From positions 3,503,001 through 3,567,000 of the forward strand of contig NZ_CP054856.1 of NCBI RefSeq assembly GCF_018417475.1: 64,000 nucleotides of DNA, in the 5' to 3' direction. This DNA is from Novosphingobium decolorationis (GTDB lineage: Bacteria > Pseudomonadota > Alphaproteobacteria > Sphingomonadales > Sphingomonadaceae). Under the pieces are notes generated by a model, which did no database searches, had not been told where the DNA came from, and saw only the letters and a program-made list of their open reading frames with translations. Each line of letters starts with the position of its first letter. The first letter of the stretch is position 1. Shown in pieces: positions 11,090 through 21,360 of the stretch. The translations under genes and the position numbers were made by a program.

Positions 11090-12742
11090 GCCACCTGCGA
11101 TAGCACTCCGGGCCGGACTTGCCAGTTCCAGGGGAGCAGTTCGTCGATCCGGTTGACGGGATGCTCGGCAATGCGCGCGAGGACATCGGCCAGCCAGGCC
11201 TGCGGATCGACATCGTTGAGCCGGGCGGTCTGGATCAGCGTATAGAGCACGGCGGCGCGCTGTCCGCCGCGATCGGAGCCGCAGAACAGCCATGCCTTGC
11301 GCCCGAGGGGCACGCAGCGCAGCGCCCGCTCGGCTGCGTTGTTCGTGAGGCAGATCCGGCCATCTTCGAGGAAGCGGGTGAAGGCCCCCCAGCGTCGGAG
11401 CATGTAGTTGATGGCCTTGGCCAGATCGTGGCTGCGCGAGAGCTTCGCGAGCTGGGCGGTGAGCCAGGCGTGCAGATCCGCCATCTGCGGTGCGCTGAGG
11501 TCCTGCCGGACGGCGAGGCGCTCTTCGGTGGCCTTGCCGCTGATGCCACGCTCGATCTCGAACAGGGCATCGAGGCGCTGCACAGCTTCCAACGCGATCG
11601 GATAGATCATGCCGGTACGCTCGCCGCGGCTCTTCCTGCGTGCGGCGGCCTCGACGTCGGCGAGTTCGAAGAACTTGCGCCGTGCATGCGCAAAGCAACC
11701 CGCCTCGGTCACGGGTGCGGGCTGACGGCCGGGCGCGTAGAGCTCGTTGTAGCCGCCATAGGCATCAGCCTGCAGAATCCCGGCCCAGGACGCCAGATGC
11801 GCCCGAGGATGCTCGCCGCGCCGGTCGCGGGAATAGTGGAACAGGGCTGCGGGCGGATCGCTGCCGGCAAAGGACCGGTCATCGCGGACGTAAACCCACA
11901 GGCGCGCGGTATCGGTCTTGCCCTTGGCCAGGACCGGCACGGTTGTATCGTCGCCATGCAGCCGCCGGGCCGCAAGCACGTGCGCCTCGATCCGTCGATA
12001 GAGCGGCATCAGGGCGAAGGCCGCCGCGCCCACCTGGTCGGCCAGCGTCGAGGTGCTGAGCGCCACGCCTTCGCGCGCGAAGCGCTCGGCCTGGCGGTTG
12101 AGGGGCTGATGCTGGCCATACTTCTCGAACAGCAGCATGGCGAGGAAACTGGGGCCGGCCCATCCGCGCGGCACGACATGGAACGGCGCTGGAGGCTGCG
12201 TGATCGCCTCGCAATCCCGGCACGAGAACTTCTCGCGTACCGTTTGGATCACCTTCCACTGGCGCGGGATCACTTCGAGCGTCTCGGTCACGTCTTCGCC
12301 CAGCTTCGACAGGCGCACGCCGCCGCAGGACCGGCATGAACACGGTGCGGGAATGACAACGCGCTCGCGCGGGAGGTGTGCGGAGCGGCTTACGGCTCGG
12401 CCGCTTGCGCGCGAAGGCGGCAACGTCGGCTGTCCTGGCGGCGGCAACTTCGGCGGCTAGGTCATCCTCGCAGGCATCGGCCTCGAGGTCTTCCAACTGA
12501 AGCTCAAGCTGGTCGAGAAGTCGACGGCTGCGCTCGGCACTGGCGCCATATTGCTCGCGGCGCAGCTTGGCGATCTGCAGCTTGAGGTGGGCGATCATCG
12601 CCTCGGTCGCGCTCTCGCGGGCCCTGGCATTGGCGAGGCGCGCCTCGGCCTCGTCGGCGCGTTCAAGCGCGGCGGACAGCAGCGCCTTGAGCGCTTCGAC
12701 GTCGTCCGGAAGGGGCGATGCGGCCGTGTCCATGACGAGCAT
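11086..12742 (-). pseudogene. tnpC: IS66 transposase TnpC, copy 1, frameshifted
   Basis: The DDE transposase of IS66. The N-terminal coiled-coil and zinc-ribbon part starts at 12742 (MLVMDTAASPLPDD). The frame breaks near 12382, where copy 2 has two extra bases (CTCCCCGC against CTCCGC). The remaining frame then runs intact to the stop at 11086. The catalytic part ([30 protein letters not shown]) is in the second frame. The element therefore lacks an intact TnpC unless the deletion is a sequence error. Confidence 0.88.
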
Positions 12743-12806
12743 GGAATCACAGATCGGCGCAGCATTGAAGCCGAAAATGCGCCGGAAGGCGAAGAAAGTG
12801 GCTGGT

Positions 12807-13148
12807 CTATCCGGCGCTCTGCGGGCGCCAGGAATACTGCGGGTTACGCCAGTCGATCCCTTCCAGCAGGCAGGACAATTGCGCGTTGGTCAGCGAGACG
12901 ATCCCGTCCTTCGCCGAGGGCCACACGAAGCGTCCCTTCTCGAGCCGCTTGGAATAGAGCGACATGCCTATCCCGTCGTGCCAGATGATCTTGATCAGCG
13001 ATCCCGTCCGTCCGCGAAACACGAACAGGTCGCCCCCATGCGGATCGCGCTTCAGGCCCTGCTGGACCTGCAAGGCCAGCCCTTGCATCCCTTTGCGCAT
13101 GTCCGTGTGCCCCATGGCGATCCACACCCGCGCGCCCGCTGGGATCAC
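12807..13148 (-). CDS. tnpB: IS66 accessory protein TnpB, copy 1
   Basis: A 113-residue IS66 Orf2-family protein: VWIAMGHTDMRKGMQGLALQ, then GDLFVFRGRTGSLIKIIWHDG and KRLEKGRFVWP. It overlaps tnpA by 4 bp. It is needed with TnpA for transposition of full-type IS66 elements, though its mechanism is unclear. Intact. Confidence 0.92.
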   Translation of the reverse strand: MIPAGARVWIAMGHTDMRKGMQGLALQVQQGLKRDPHGGDLFVFRGRTGSLIKIIWHDGIGMSLYSKRLEKGRFVWPSAKDGIVSLTNAQLSCLLEGIDWRNPQYSWRPQSAG

Positions 13149-13513
13149 CGCAGCGCCTTCAAGGTCGCGGTGACCAGTGCAGCGGGAGCTTCGGCCGAAA
13201 TGCGAACGCGCCGACCTTCGCCCAGTTCGACGGTGATCACGCCGCAGCGATCACAGCCGTCCACCTTCTCGTCCTTAGTGAGGACCGCCTGGGCAAAGGC
13301 TGCCTCCACCATCGGAAGGGATGCCCCTTTGGCTTGTTCGCGTCGCAGATTGCGCCGCCAGGTGTAGATCAGGCTGGTCGATACGTCCCGCCGCCGGGCT
13401 ACGTCCGCGACACATGCGCCCGGCGCGAAGGCCTCGGCCAGGATCTTGAAGCGCTCCTCGTCCCGCCACCGACGCCGCCGCTCCGGCCCCGTCATCACCG
13501 TAATCTGCCCCAT
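13145..13513 (-). CDS. tnpA: IS66 accessory protein TnpA (HTH), copy 1
   Basis: A 122-residue protein with an IS3/IS911-like HTH (RWRDEERFKILAEAFAPGA, VADVARRRDVSTSLIYTWR). First gene of the IS66 operon and read into tnpB by a 4-bp overlap. Intact. Confidence 0.92.
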   Translation of the reverse strand: MGQITVMTGPERRRRWRDEERFKILAEAFAPGACVADVARRRDVSTSLIYTWRRNLRREQAKGASLPMVEAAFAQAVLTKDEKVDGCDRCGVITVELGEGRRVRISAEAPAALVTATLKALR

Positions 13514-14279
13514 GCTGCGCTCCTAAGCTCGCTCATACGAGCGCTCTTAAGACCGGTCGTTCACTCACCGGACAAGGCGGGGCTCACCGGATGGGTACGG
13601 CGACCGTCGGCGGAAATCTCCTTCAGCGCACTCGCTGCATGTATTTCCGCAACGGCGCAGATGGGACTTATCCGTGCAATAAGCGCGAGCCAGGCAGCGG
13701 CTGCGCCGCGATTGGCGGGCTCGACCGTGGGCAAGCTCTGCTGGGTGTGGGCGCATTATGCAATGCAGTCTCGCCTGGTGACTGGCCAGTCGCGCTGACG
13801 GCAATGGATGCCCGGATCGAAGTAGTTGGCCCGGCAGGCTCTCGCTATATGCCGATTGCGGAACTTTATCGCCTGCCCGGTGAAACGCCGCATCTCGAAT
13901 TCACTCTCGCTCCAGGCGATTTAGTGACTGCGATCGAGGTGCCGAGGACGCCTGCGGGCCGCAGCTCGACCTATCATAAGATCCGCGACCGTGAATCATA
14001 CGCTTTTGCGCTTGCCTCAGCAGCCGTAGCTCTCGAGCTGCAGGGAGGGCGCGTCACTCGAGCTCGCATTGCTGTGGGCGGTGTGGCAACCCGCCCCTGG
14101 CGAGCGACTGAAGCCGAGCAAATGCTCGCCGGGCGGCGGTTAACAGCTGACAGCGCACTCGAGATCGGCCGGGCGGCGTTTCAGGCCGCCCAGCCCGGAA
14201 GGCACAACGGATTCAAGCTCGAACTTGGCGCACGGACGGTTGCCGACGCCTTGATGATTGCTGCCGAAAGGAGCCGCTC

Positions 14280-16442
14280 ATGAGCGCTGGTAAGTTTCCA
14301 GATCGGGCCCGCATTGATGCGCTTGAGAAGGTGCAAGGCTTGACGCGCTACCCAGGCGACATGCCGGCGTCGCGGATGCTCCATGCGATGATCGTGCCGT
14401 CGCGCATCGCGAAGGGGAGATTGACAGGGCTTGACACTGCGGCCGCACTTCGCGTCGCAGGGGTTGTGCGGGTGCTGACGCCAGAGGACTTTCCCTCTCC
14501 GCCGCCGGTCAGTGAAGCTGGACCGCCGCCACCGCCGCCATCACTTGAGCAGCGGATTGCCTTTCGCGGTCAGCCCGTGGCGCTCGTTGTAGCTGAAAGC
14601 CTTGAGGCAGCCATAGAGGGCGCGGAGTTGGTCCGCCCAAGCTTTGAAGTCGAGCCGTTTGCGGTCGAAATTGACAGCAAGGACAGCGAACGGGATGCAG
14701 CGGAAAACGTGATCTTCGGCGATGCCCAAGCCGCGTTTGCGAGGGCGGCGATCACGATAGAAGCAAAATATACTTCGCCAACTCAGCACCACAATCCGAT
14801 CGAGTTGTTGGTAACGGCTGCGATTTGGGAAGACGGGCGCCTCACACTCTACGAGTCAACCCAAAGCAGTGCGGCAACGAAGGTGGCTACCGCTCGCGCG
14901 CTAGGTCTCGATCCCGCAATGGTTGACGTAAAGAGCGCCTATATCGGCGGCGGCTTCGGGCAGAAAGGCGGAAGTAGCCAACGGCAGACCGTCCTGGTCG
15001 CAAGAGCTGCAATGCTCCTTGGTCGTCCGGTAAAGATCGTAGTACCCCGCGGTCAGATCTTCCACCAAGCCACCTATCGGCCTCGCAGCCGGCACCACAT
15101 CCGTTTAGGCGCGGACGCCGGGGGCAAGATGATCGCGGCCGCATATGATGCAGAGCAGGAACAGTCACGCCTCGGCTCATTTCCTGCCGCCGATTATCAC
15201 GAAGCACCTGCTCGGATGTACGGGATTGAAAATTATCACGGCACCGCAGCAGACATCAGGCTGGACCGCCAGCCTCCTGGATGGATGCGTGCGCCGCACC
15301 CGCAGGCGGCATGTTTCGCCTTCGAGAGTGCGGTCGACGAACTGGCGTACGAGCTGGGGCACGATCCCGTCGCGTTGCGATTAGCCAATGACAGACGGGT
15401 CGATCCGCTTACGGGCCACCCTTTTTCTTCTCGCTTTCTGAACGAGTGCCTCGAAGAGGGCGCGAGGCGTTTTGGCTGGTCGCAGCGCAATGCTCGACCT
15501 GGATCAATGACGGCCAGCGATGGGAGCCTGATCGGTTGGGGTGTCGCGTGTGGGGCGTATCCTTCAAGAATGGTGCCCGCGGTTGCGACTTTGCGGATCG
15601 GTGCTGATGGCTCCACGCTCTACAAGGCTTCCGGCCACGAAATGGGCCAAGGCATTCGTACCGCAATTGCGACGGTGCTCCTCGAAGCGCTATCTATCGA
15701 TCCGGATAGGCTGGAGATTGTCATTGGCGACACCAGCGCAGCTCCCCAGCACATGACCGCAGGTTCTTGGGGCACGGCTGGCGCGGTCCCGGCCGCGACC
15801 AAGGCGGCGGCGCGCATGCGCGAGGCGATGACAGAACTGCTTGCAGGACGACGTATCCAAGGGAATCTGCACCGGCAATTAGCGGCCGTGCGCCGCCCGT
15901 CTCTGCAAATTGAAGTTACCGAGCTCGGTCCCGGACAGGGGCCAGAGGCACTCGCGTCTTTACGCCGAGGGGGCTTTGCCGTCGCTGGCCCAGAATATCC
16001 GACGTTCACCACCATGAGCTACATTGCCCATTTCGTGGAGGTCCAGGTCGAGACCAGAATCCGGCGTGTCCGAGTACCGCGCGTTGTTAGCATCGCTGAT
16101 TGTGGTCGTGTCATAAGCCCCCGAACGGCGGCGAGCCAGGTCCGAGGCGGAGTCGTCTGGGCGATTAGCGCGGCCCTACGTGAGGCCACCGAGATCGACC
16201 CGCGCTACGGTGGATATCTCAACAACGATCTGGCCGATTATGTCGTCGCCGTTAACGCAGACATAGGTTCAATCGATGTCGGCTTTATCGACCAGCCAGA
16301 TCCGCTTGCGAATTCCACGGGTCTGAAAGGCCTCGGCGAAGTAGCGATGGCGGGCGCATCGCCGGCTGTCGCAAACGCCATCTTCCATGCCACCGGCAAG
16401 CGGATCAGGGAATTGCCAATCCGAATAGAGCATTTGCTGTGA
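14280..16442 (+). CDS. paoC: Periplasmic aldehyde oxidoreductase, molybdenum subunit (PaoC/YagR-like)
   Basis: A 720-residue molybdopterin-binding subunit of the xanthine-oxidase family. Cofactor-binding stretches include IGGGFGQKGGSSQRQ and SGHEMGQGIRTAIATVL, and the catalytic Glu is expected in GLKGLGEVAMAG (~687). It overlaps the paoB stop by 4 bp (ATGA), confirming a paoABC operon. Like E. coli PaoC, it has no signal of its own and would be carried by the Tat signal of PaoA. It needs MCD cofactor and a maturation chaperone, neither encoded in this window. The gene itself is intact. Confidence 0.93.
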   Translation: MSAGKFPDRARIDALEKVQGLTRYPGDMPASRMLHAMIVPSRIAKGRLTGLDTAAALRVAGVVRVLTPEDFPSPPPVSEAGPPPPPPSLEQRIAFRGQPVALVVAESLEAAIEGAELVRPSFEVEPFAVEIDSKDSERDAAENVIFGDAQAAFARAAITIEAKYTSPTQHHNPIELLVTAAIWEDGRLTLYESTQSSAATKVATARALGLDPAMVDVKSAYIGGGFGQKGGSSQRQTVLVARAAMLLGRPVKIVVPRGQIFHQATYRPRSRHHIRLGADAGGKMIAAAYDAEQEQSRLGSFPAADYHEAPARMYGIENYHGTAADIRLDRQPPGWMRAPHPQAACFAFESAVDELAYELGHDPVALRLANDRRVDPLTGHPFSSRFLNECLEEGARRFGWSQRNARPGSMTASDGSLIGWGVACGAYPSRMVPAVATLRIGADGSTLYKASGHEMGQGIRTAIATVLLEALSIDPDRLEIVIGDTSAAPQHMTAGSWGTAGAVPAATKAAARMREAMTELLAGRRIQGNLHRQLAAVRRPSLQIEVTELGPGQGPEALASLRRGGFAVAGPEYPTFTTMSYIAHFVEVQVETRIRRVRVPRVVSIADCGRVISPRTAASQVRGGVVWAISAALREATEIDPRYGGYLNNDLADYVVAVNADIGSIDVGFIDQPDPLANSTGLKGLGEVAMAGASPAVANAIFHATGKRIRELPIRIEHLL

Positions 16443-16611
16443 GCATCCATTCATTCGATCGCCAGCGCAGTAATAGCCAATGAAGACATCAAGAAGAATG
16501 CACGATTGGCAGAAGAAGAGATGGTCATCTTCGAGATGATTGCTGAAATCAAATGAAGGTAACGATGCCGGGCGCGCGTAATGCCTGAAACTTGATCGTG
16601 GACGAAATGCG
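16443..16611 (+). other. Intergenic region between paoC and lysR
   Basis: This 169-bp gap contains a short remnant-like frame but no gene I can support. The lysR promoter probably lies here. Confidence 0.25.
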
Positions 16612-17011
16612 GTGCCAGATTTAGTATTTGATCTTCGCTATCTCAAATACGCTATGGCAGTTGCGCGACATGGCAGTTTTCGGCGCGCAGCAGATGCACT
16701 TGGCCTATCACAATCTACAGTCAGCCGACGGGTACAGCTGCTCGAGCGACGGCTGGGAGTGCCAATCTTCGAGCGGAACCGGACAGGGACGCACCTAACC
16801 TCCGCGGGGGAAAGATTTATCCGGGAGGCCGAGTTTGGCGCAGAGCGTCTTCATCAAGCTGCAATGGAGCTTGGAGGTAAGCGTCCGCCCGGGACCGTTG
16901 GCGGCAGGAAACGCCCCAAGTCGGCCAGTCAAATCGCGAGAAATGAGCGGCCGCTTTCAAGCAGCCCCCGCTTCGGACGCTATGGCATCAATGTCGGGGG
17001 GAGCGGACGTT

Positions 17012-17425
17012 TCACATTGATCGTGCAAGGCGTTTGATGGCTTCAGGCGGGCCTAATGCTACGAACACGGAATCTCTGGGAGTATGACTCGCATCTCTGC
17101 CCTTGACTGACTGGTCGCAGAGCGTTCCAATGTAGATTTTCCGCCGTGACACTCCAGCGGCAGCAAGCTCGCTCTGAACTATTCTTAGCCGCTGCCACTG
17201 TCGCCTATAGGGCTGATCGCCGCTAGTTGAGCAAAGATATGCTGCATATGGCAAGACTCGCATTGCATCAGCAATGACATCCACACCTGTGCTTGGCTCC
17301 GTCAGCTTCTCGCTGTGCGGCTGGAACTGCAAATAGAAGGGTCCTGAATGGACCGACGATGCGAAAGAGACAGTCCCTGTCATGACTAGAGCCGCAAAGG
17401 CCATGGTATGGCGAAACCCGGACAT
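17012..17425 (-). CDS. Secreted passenger protein of unknown function inside IS66
   Basis: A 137-residue protein starting MSGFRHTMAFAALVMTGTVS, an apparent signal peptide with a cleavage region around FASSVHS. The rest is soluble and has two cysteines (YLCSTSG, GTLCDQS). The segment QRLRIVQSELAAAGVSRRKI, with FQPHSEKLTEPSTGVDVIA before it, faintly recalls the OmpA-like peptidoglycan-binding fold; this is a weak impression. It sits downstream of tnpC within the terminal repeats, so it moves with the element. I cannot name a family. Confidence 0.55.
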   Translation of the reverse strand: MSGFRHTMAFAALVMTGTVSFASSVHSGPFYLQFQPHSEKLTEPSTGVDVIADAMRVLPYAAYLCSTSGDQPYRRQWQRLRIVQSELAAAGVSRRKIYIGTLCDQSVKGRDASHTPRDSVFVALGPPEAIKRLARSM

Positions 17426-17567
17426 GAGGTAATCATAGCGGCTCTGTGGAAATGAACAACGGCAGCTTTGTCGGCGTGTCCGGAAGGCAGCTTTTGAACC
17501 GAAATCTCGGATAGCAGACCTTCGTTCCCGATTGCGGCAATGACCACAATCCACCCAAAATGCGCGT

Positions 17568-19179
17568 TCACGCCTGCCAGGTGGCCCAGTTCCAAGGCAG
17601 CAGTTCATCGATCCGGTTGATGGGATGCCCCTTGCCGATCCGATCGAGGACATCGGCCAGCCATTCCTGCGGATTGACGCCGTTGAGCTTGGCGGTTTCC
17701 AGTAGCGAATACATGGCGGCGGCGCTCGCCGCCGCAGTCCGCGCCAGCAAACATCCAGTTCTTGCGGCCAACGGCTATGCCCTGAGGGCATTCTCCGCCG
17801 GGTTGTTGTCGATCTCGAGCCTGCCGTCTTGGGTGTAAGCGAGCAATTGCGGCTTGAGCTTCACGGCATAGCGCAGCGCTTCGGCCAGCGGCGATCGGGC
17901 GGACGCCTTGGACAGCACGTCATTGGCGGGCGAAGAAATCCATCGCCTTGAGCAGTGACGCCTTGCGTGCCCTGCAGCGAGTATCGGCCGGCTCACCGGA
18001 AATTTGCCGCTCAATCTCGTAAAGGTCACGGATCATGAGCAGGCCCTTGCCTGCGGCCGAGTGCGGGTCCGCCTTGTAGACATCGTTGATTTTGCGCCGG
18101 GCGTGCGCCCAGCAGGCGACCGGTGTGATCGGCACCGGCTTGCGGTCACTCGCATAAAGGCGGTCAAAACCGGCATAGGCATCGGCCTGCAGGAAGCCCG
18201 TGAAGGTCTTGAGATGCTCGCGCGGTCTCTCGCCCTTGCGGTCTGGGCTGTAGCGGAACAGCGCCGCTGGCTTGTCCAAGGGACTCCATTGTCGGTTGTC
18301 GCGAAGGTAGACCCATAATCGCCCGGTCGCCGTCTTCCCGGTCCCCGGCGCCAGCACGGGAACGGGCGTGTCGTCGGCATGGACCTTCACGCTGGCCATG
18401 ACGTGATCGGAGATCCGATCAACCAGCGGTTGCAGCAGCCAGCTTGCCTGGCCGAGCCAGTCCGCCATCGTTGAGCGGCTGATCTCGACACCTTCGCGGG
18501 CGTAGATCTGCGACTGGCGATAGAGCGGCAGATGGTCGGCAAACTTCGATACGATGACATGGGCCAGCAGCCCCGGACCGGCGCGGCCGCGCGGAACGGG
18601 CAGCGCCGGTCCAGGGGCCTGGCTGATCGCATCGCAGCGATTGCAGGAAAGCTTAGGGCGGACATGACGCACGACGCGGAAGCGACCTGGGATATATTCC
18701 AGCACTTCGGTAACGTCCTCGCCGAGCTTGCCCATCGTGCCGCCACAGGCCGAGCAACCCTCGGCATCGGGCGCTGCGTGCATGACCTCGTCGCGGGGCA
18801 GATGTTCGGGAAGCGGTGCACGGCGGGGTTTGCGCTGCGCCGCTTTGGCGGGAGCATCGTCGGGCACATGACCTGCAATTACGCACTCGGCATGGGCATG
18901 CTCGGCCTCGAGATCCTCGAGCGTGAGTTCGAGCTGATCAGCCTGAAGGGTAAGTCGTTCGGAGGATTGGCCGAACTTCATGCGCCGAAGCCGGGCCAAC
19001 TGGACCTTGAGCTTCTCGATCTGGAGCGTGATCAGCTTGACCGCGTTGCGGGTCGCCTCATGCGCTTCGCGTTCGGCTTCCAGCGCCTGTTCCGAAGCGG
19101 CCAGACGTGCGCGCATCGCCTCGGCAAACGCGCGCAGTTCTGCGGGATCGGTAGGGAGTTCGAGATCGTCGGGGGACAC
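17568..19179 (-). pseudogene. tnpC: IS66 transposase TnpC with several frameshifts
   Basis: The frame from 19179 (MSPDDLELPTDPAELRAF) is open to about 17935 and covers the coiled coil, zinc ribbon (CSACGGTMGKLG) and most of the DDE domain (KVHADDTPVPVL, ADAYAGFDRLY). Small deletions near 17935, 17785 and 17735 then shift the frame. The C-terminal pieces (EIDNNPAENALRA, then [20 protein letters not shown]) lie in other frames. The product should be inactive. Confidence 0.88.
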
Positions 19180-19243
19180 GCCCCATTAGCAGAATCGGGT
19201 TCAGCACCCAAGAAAAAAGCCCGGAAATACGCCATTTTATACA

Positions 19244-19597
19244 TCAAATCTGGACCGGCAGGCGCGGCGGGTCGGGCGCTACCGTACGCCTCCAGTCCAT
19301 CGCTTCGATCAGCAGTGCAAACTGCGCCGGGGTGAGCACAACGCCGCCCTCGATGAGCGGAGGCCAGACAAAACGGCCACGCTCCAGGCGCTTGGCAAAA
19401 AGGCAAAGGCCGCTGCCATCCCAGTGCAGCGCCTTCAGGTAGTTGCCGTTCTTGCTGCGAAACAAAAAGACATGCCCGCCGAATGGCTCGACCGCGAACA
19501 GCGGCCGAACGAGCGCGGCCAGCCCATCGAACCCCAGACGCATGCTGACCGGCTTGCTTGCCAGATAGACCTTCGTTCCGGGCGCCAGCGAAATCAC
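19244..19597 (-). CDS. tnpB: IS66 accessory protein TnpB (second IS66 type)
   Basis: A 117-residue IS66 Orf2 protein (KVYLASKPVSMRLGFDGLAA, VFLFRSKNGNYLKALHWDG, KRLERGRFVWPP). It overlaps tnpA by 4 bp and is intact. Confidence 0.9.
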   Translation of the reverse strand: MISLAPGTKVYLASKPVSMRLGFDGLAALVRPLFAVEPFGGHVFLFRSKNGNYLKALHWDGSGLCLFAKRLERGRFVWPPLIEGGVVLTPAQFALLIEAMDWRRTVAPDPPRLPVQI

Positions 19598-20043
19598 GAT
19601 ACATCCCGAAGCGCACGAAGAACGCGGGCCAGCGCCTTCTCGTTGACGTAGCTGTCCGTGGACAGGCGGACCCCGCTGGGCAGATCGATGTCTATCGCGC
19701 CAGGCCTCGCGCCGGGATGCGGACGCACCAGGTCTTCCGGCATCGGCGTACTAGACGGCGCGGCCTTCACCTGAGGGGCTGGCACCGGCGCCGTGGGCGC
19801 GGGTTCGGTCGTCACGATCGAACCGTAGGGAATGAACTCCAGTGGCTCGCTGGCGATCGCCGTTGCCTGCCGGCGGGCCGAACGCCAGTTGTAGATCAGG
19901 CTCTCCGCAATCTCATGGCGCCTGGCAACATCGCGAACAGAAACGCCCTCCTGATCCGCCTCGGCCAGGATCGCGGCCTTCTCCGCATCCGAATACTTCC
20001 TGCGCCGCTCCGTGCGCGCGATGATCTCCACCCGGTCTGTCAC
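19594..20043 (-). CDS. tnpA: IS66 accessory protein TnpA (second IS66 type)
   Basis: A 149-residue HTH protein (RRKYSDAEKAAILAEADQEG, VRDVARRHEIAESLIYNWR) with a proline/alanine-rich linker and a conserved C-terminal block. First gene of the element's operon; intact. Confidence 0.9.
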   Translation of the reverse strand: MTDRVEIIARTERRRKYSDAEKAAILAEADQEGVSVRDVARRHEIAESLIYNWRSARRQATAIASEPLEFIPYGSIVTTEPAPTAPVPAPQVKAAPSSTPMPEDLVRPHPGARPGAIDIDLPSGVRLSTDSYVNEKALARVLRALRDVS

Positions 20044-20455
20044 TTGGCCTCCTTCTGGAGTCCAGAAAGAGACTCCTTACTGGAGGTCCATCACCTTCAC
20101 GCTCTTACCTCGCAACGCGACCGAGCCCGGACGCTTACGCTTGGAGCGATCCAGCGTGGCGATACGGGCGAATTGCGGATCGGCGTTACCAGTTCAATGG
20201 CGACCGGATTTCTAGCCAATGTGCTAGGTTTGTTCACGGCACGTTTCCCGAGCATTGTTCTGACGTTTGAAGAGGCATCTTCACAGGCGAACGCAGCAAG
20301 CGTCCTCGATAGTCGTTTGGACGTAGCCTTTGTCTTGGGAACGCCTCAGTTGCCAAACCATCAAACCCGACGTTTATGGGACGAAGAAGTGTACTTTGTT
20401 ATCCCAGCCACTCACAAATTTGCTGGACGATCACAAATCACTTGGCGCGATGTTA

Positions 20456-21360
20456 GAGTCGGTTTCGAAACTCACGCTGACCGAGCCAAACGGCGTAGCA
20501 TGAGCATGGCGGCGGCGGCGTAGAGGAAGGCTGCGGCGGATTTGAGGGTGGCTTCCACGTCCTTGGCCAGACGGCGGTTTCGATTGACCCAAGCGAAGAA
20601 CCGCTCGACCACCCAGCGCCGAGGGAGGACGACGAAGCCGGACTGCCCGGCGATCTTGCTGACTATCTCGACGGTGATGCGGGTCGCCTCGGTGACACGG
20701 TGATGGTTATAGCCGCCATCGGCCCAGACCTTCTCGATGAACGGGAAGAGGCCGCGCGAGATTTGCAGCAACGCGCCGCCGCCATCACGATCCTGGACAT
20801 CGGCGGTGTGCGGCTCGACAAGCAGCGGCCTGCCGTCAGTATCGACCAGAGCATGGCGCTTGCGACCTTTGATCTTCTTGCCAGCATCGTAGCCGCGCGG
20901 TCCGCCGCTCTCGGTGGTCTTGACGCTCTGACTGTCGATGATGGCTCCGCTTGGCGAGGCGTCCCTTCCGGCTCGCTCGCGATCGAGCGCGACCAGCGCA
21001 TGGTTGATCCGCTCGAACAGGCATTCGTCACGAAACCGGGCAAACCAGCGGTAGACCGTCTGCCACGGCGGGAAGTCCTTGGGCAGCAACCGCCATGCAA
21101 TCCCGCCGCGCAGAACGTAGAAGATGGCGTTCACGATTTCGCGCATTGGCCATTGCCGTCGCCGCCCCGTCGTGCGCGCCTCGGGAACAAATGTCGCGAT
21201 CAGCGCCCACTCGGCATCGCTCAAATCCGTCTGGTAACGCTTCGAAACACGCGTATGCTGCACGCGGGTGGCTGGGGTCCACATCAAGATCTCCGGGTTG
21301 TCTGCAAAACCCCCGGAATCACACGAACCTCAGCCGCTCAACCCCTTTCGAAACGGCCTC
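20456..21360 (-). mobile_element. IS5-family (IS1031-like) element in lysR
   Basis: 905 bp with imperfect terminal repeats (GAGTCGGTTTCGAAA and GAGGCCGTTTCGAAA) and the 3-bp duplication TTA at 20453-20455 and 21361-21363, as expected for the IS1031 group. One transposase gene fills it. Confidence 0.92.
20472..21287 (-). CDS. IS5-family DDE transposase
   Basis: A 271-residue transposase: YQTDLSDAEWALIATFVPEA, then GAIIDSQSVKTTESGGPRG and VDTDGRPLLVEPHTADVQD. Catalytic Asp residues are expected in IIDSQSVK and EKVWADGGYNH, and Glu in WVVERFFAWVNRNRRL. It is a single intact frame, so this element may still be active, unlike the IS66 and IS21 elements here. Confidence 0.94.
   Translation of the reverse strand: MMWTPATRVQHTRVSKRYQTDLSDAEWALIATFVPEARTTGRRRQWPMREIVNAIFYVLRGGIAWRLLPKDFPPWQTVYRWFARFRDECLFERINHALVALDRERAGRDASPSGAIIDSQSVKTTESGGPRGYDAGKKIKGRKRHALVDTDGRPLLVEPHTADVQDRDGGGALLQISRGLFPFIEKVWADGGYNHHRVTEATRITVEIVSKIAGQSGFVVLPRRWVVERFFAWVNRNRRLAKDVEATLKSAAAFLYAAAAMLMLRRLARSA

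Larger units (their letters stand above)
10418..13598 (-). mobile_element. IS66-family element, copy 1, in paoB
   Basis: 3181 bp bounded by GTACCCATCCGGTGA terminal inverted repeats and flanked by the direct repeat GGCGACCG (10410-10417 and 13599-13606). An 8-bp duplication is usual for IS66. It carries tnpA, tnpB, tnpC and a PRiA4_ORF3-type passenger gene, all on the minus strand. A second copy of the same size, inverted, lies at 25891-29071. Confidence 0.95.
10090..14283 (+). pseudogene. paoB: paoB-like FAD/[4Fe-4S] subunit gene split by an IS66 element
   Basis: The frame starts at 10090 (MKAFTYIRPTTAKEAI) and is interrupted after RNMAT at 10417. It resumes at 13607 with VGGNLLQRTRC and ends at 14283. 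Removing the 3181-bp insertion and one copy of the 8-bp duplication GGCGACCG restores a 334-residue protein. The restored junction reads RNMATVGGNLLQRTRC, the conserved FAD-binding motif of the family. The FAD motif YIAGGTTLYDLMK and the PaoB-type [4Fe-4S] cysteines (RTRCMYF, YPCNKREPGSGC) are present. As it stands the subunit cannot be made, so the PaoABC enzyme should be inactive. Confidence 0.93.
16877..20138 (-). mobile_element. IS66-family element of a second type, in lysR
   Basis: 3262 bp with terminal inverted repeats GTAAGCGTCCG and the 8-bp target duplication GCTTGGAG (16869-16876 and 20139-20146). It differs in sequence from the two other IS66 elements. It carries tnpA, tnpB, a decayed tnpC and an unusual secreted-protein passenger gene, all on the minus strand. 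Confidence 0.95.
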
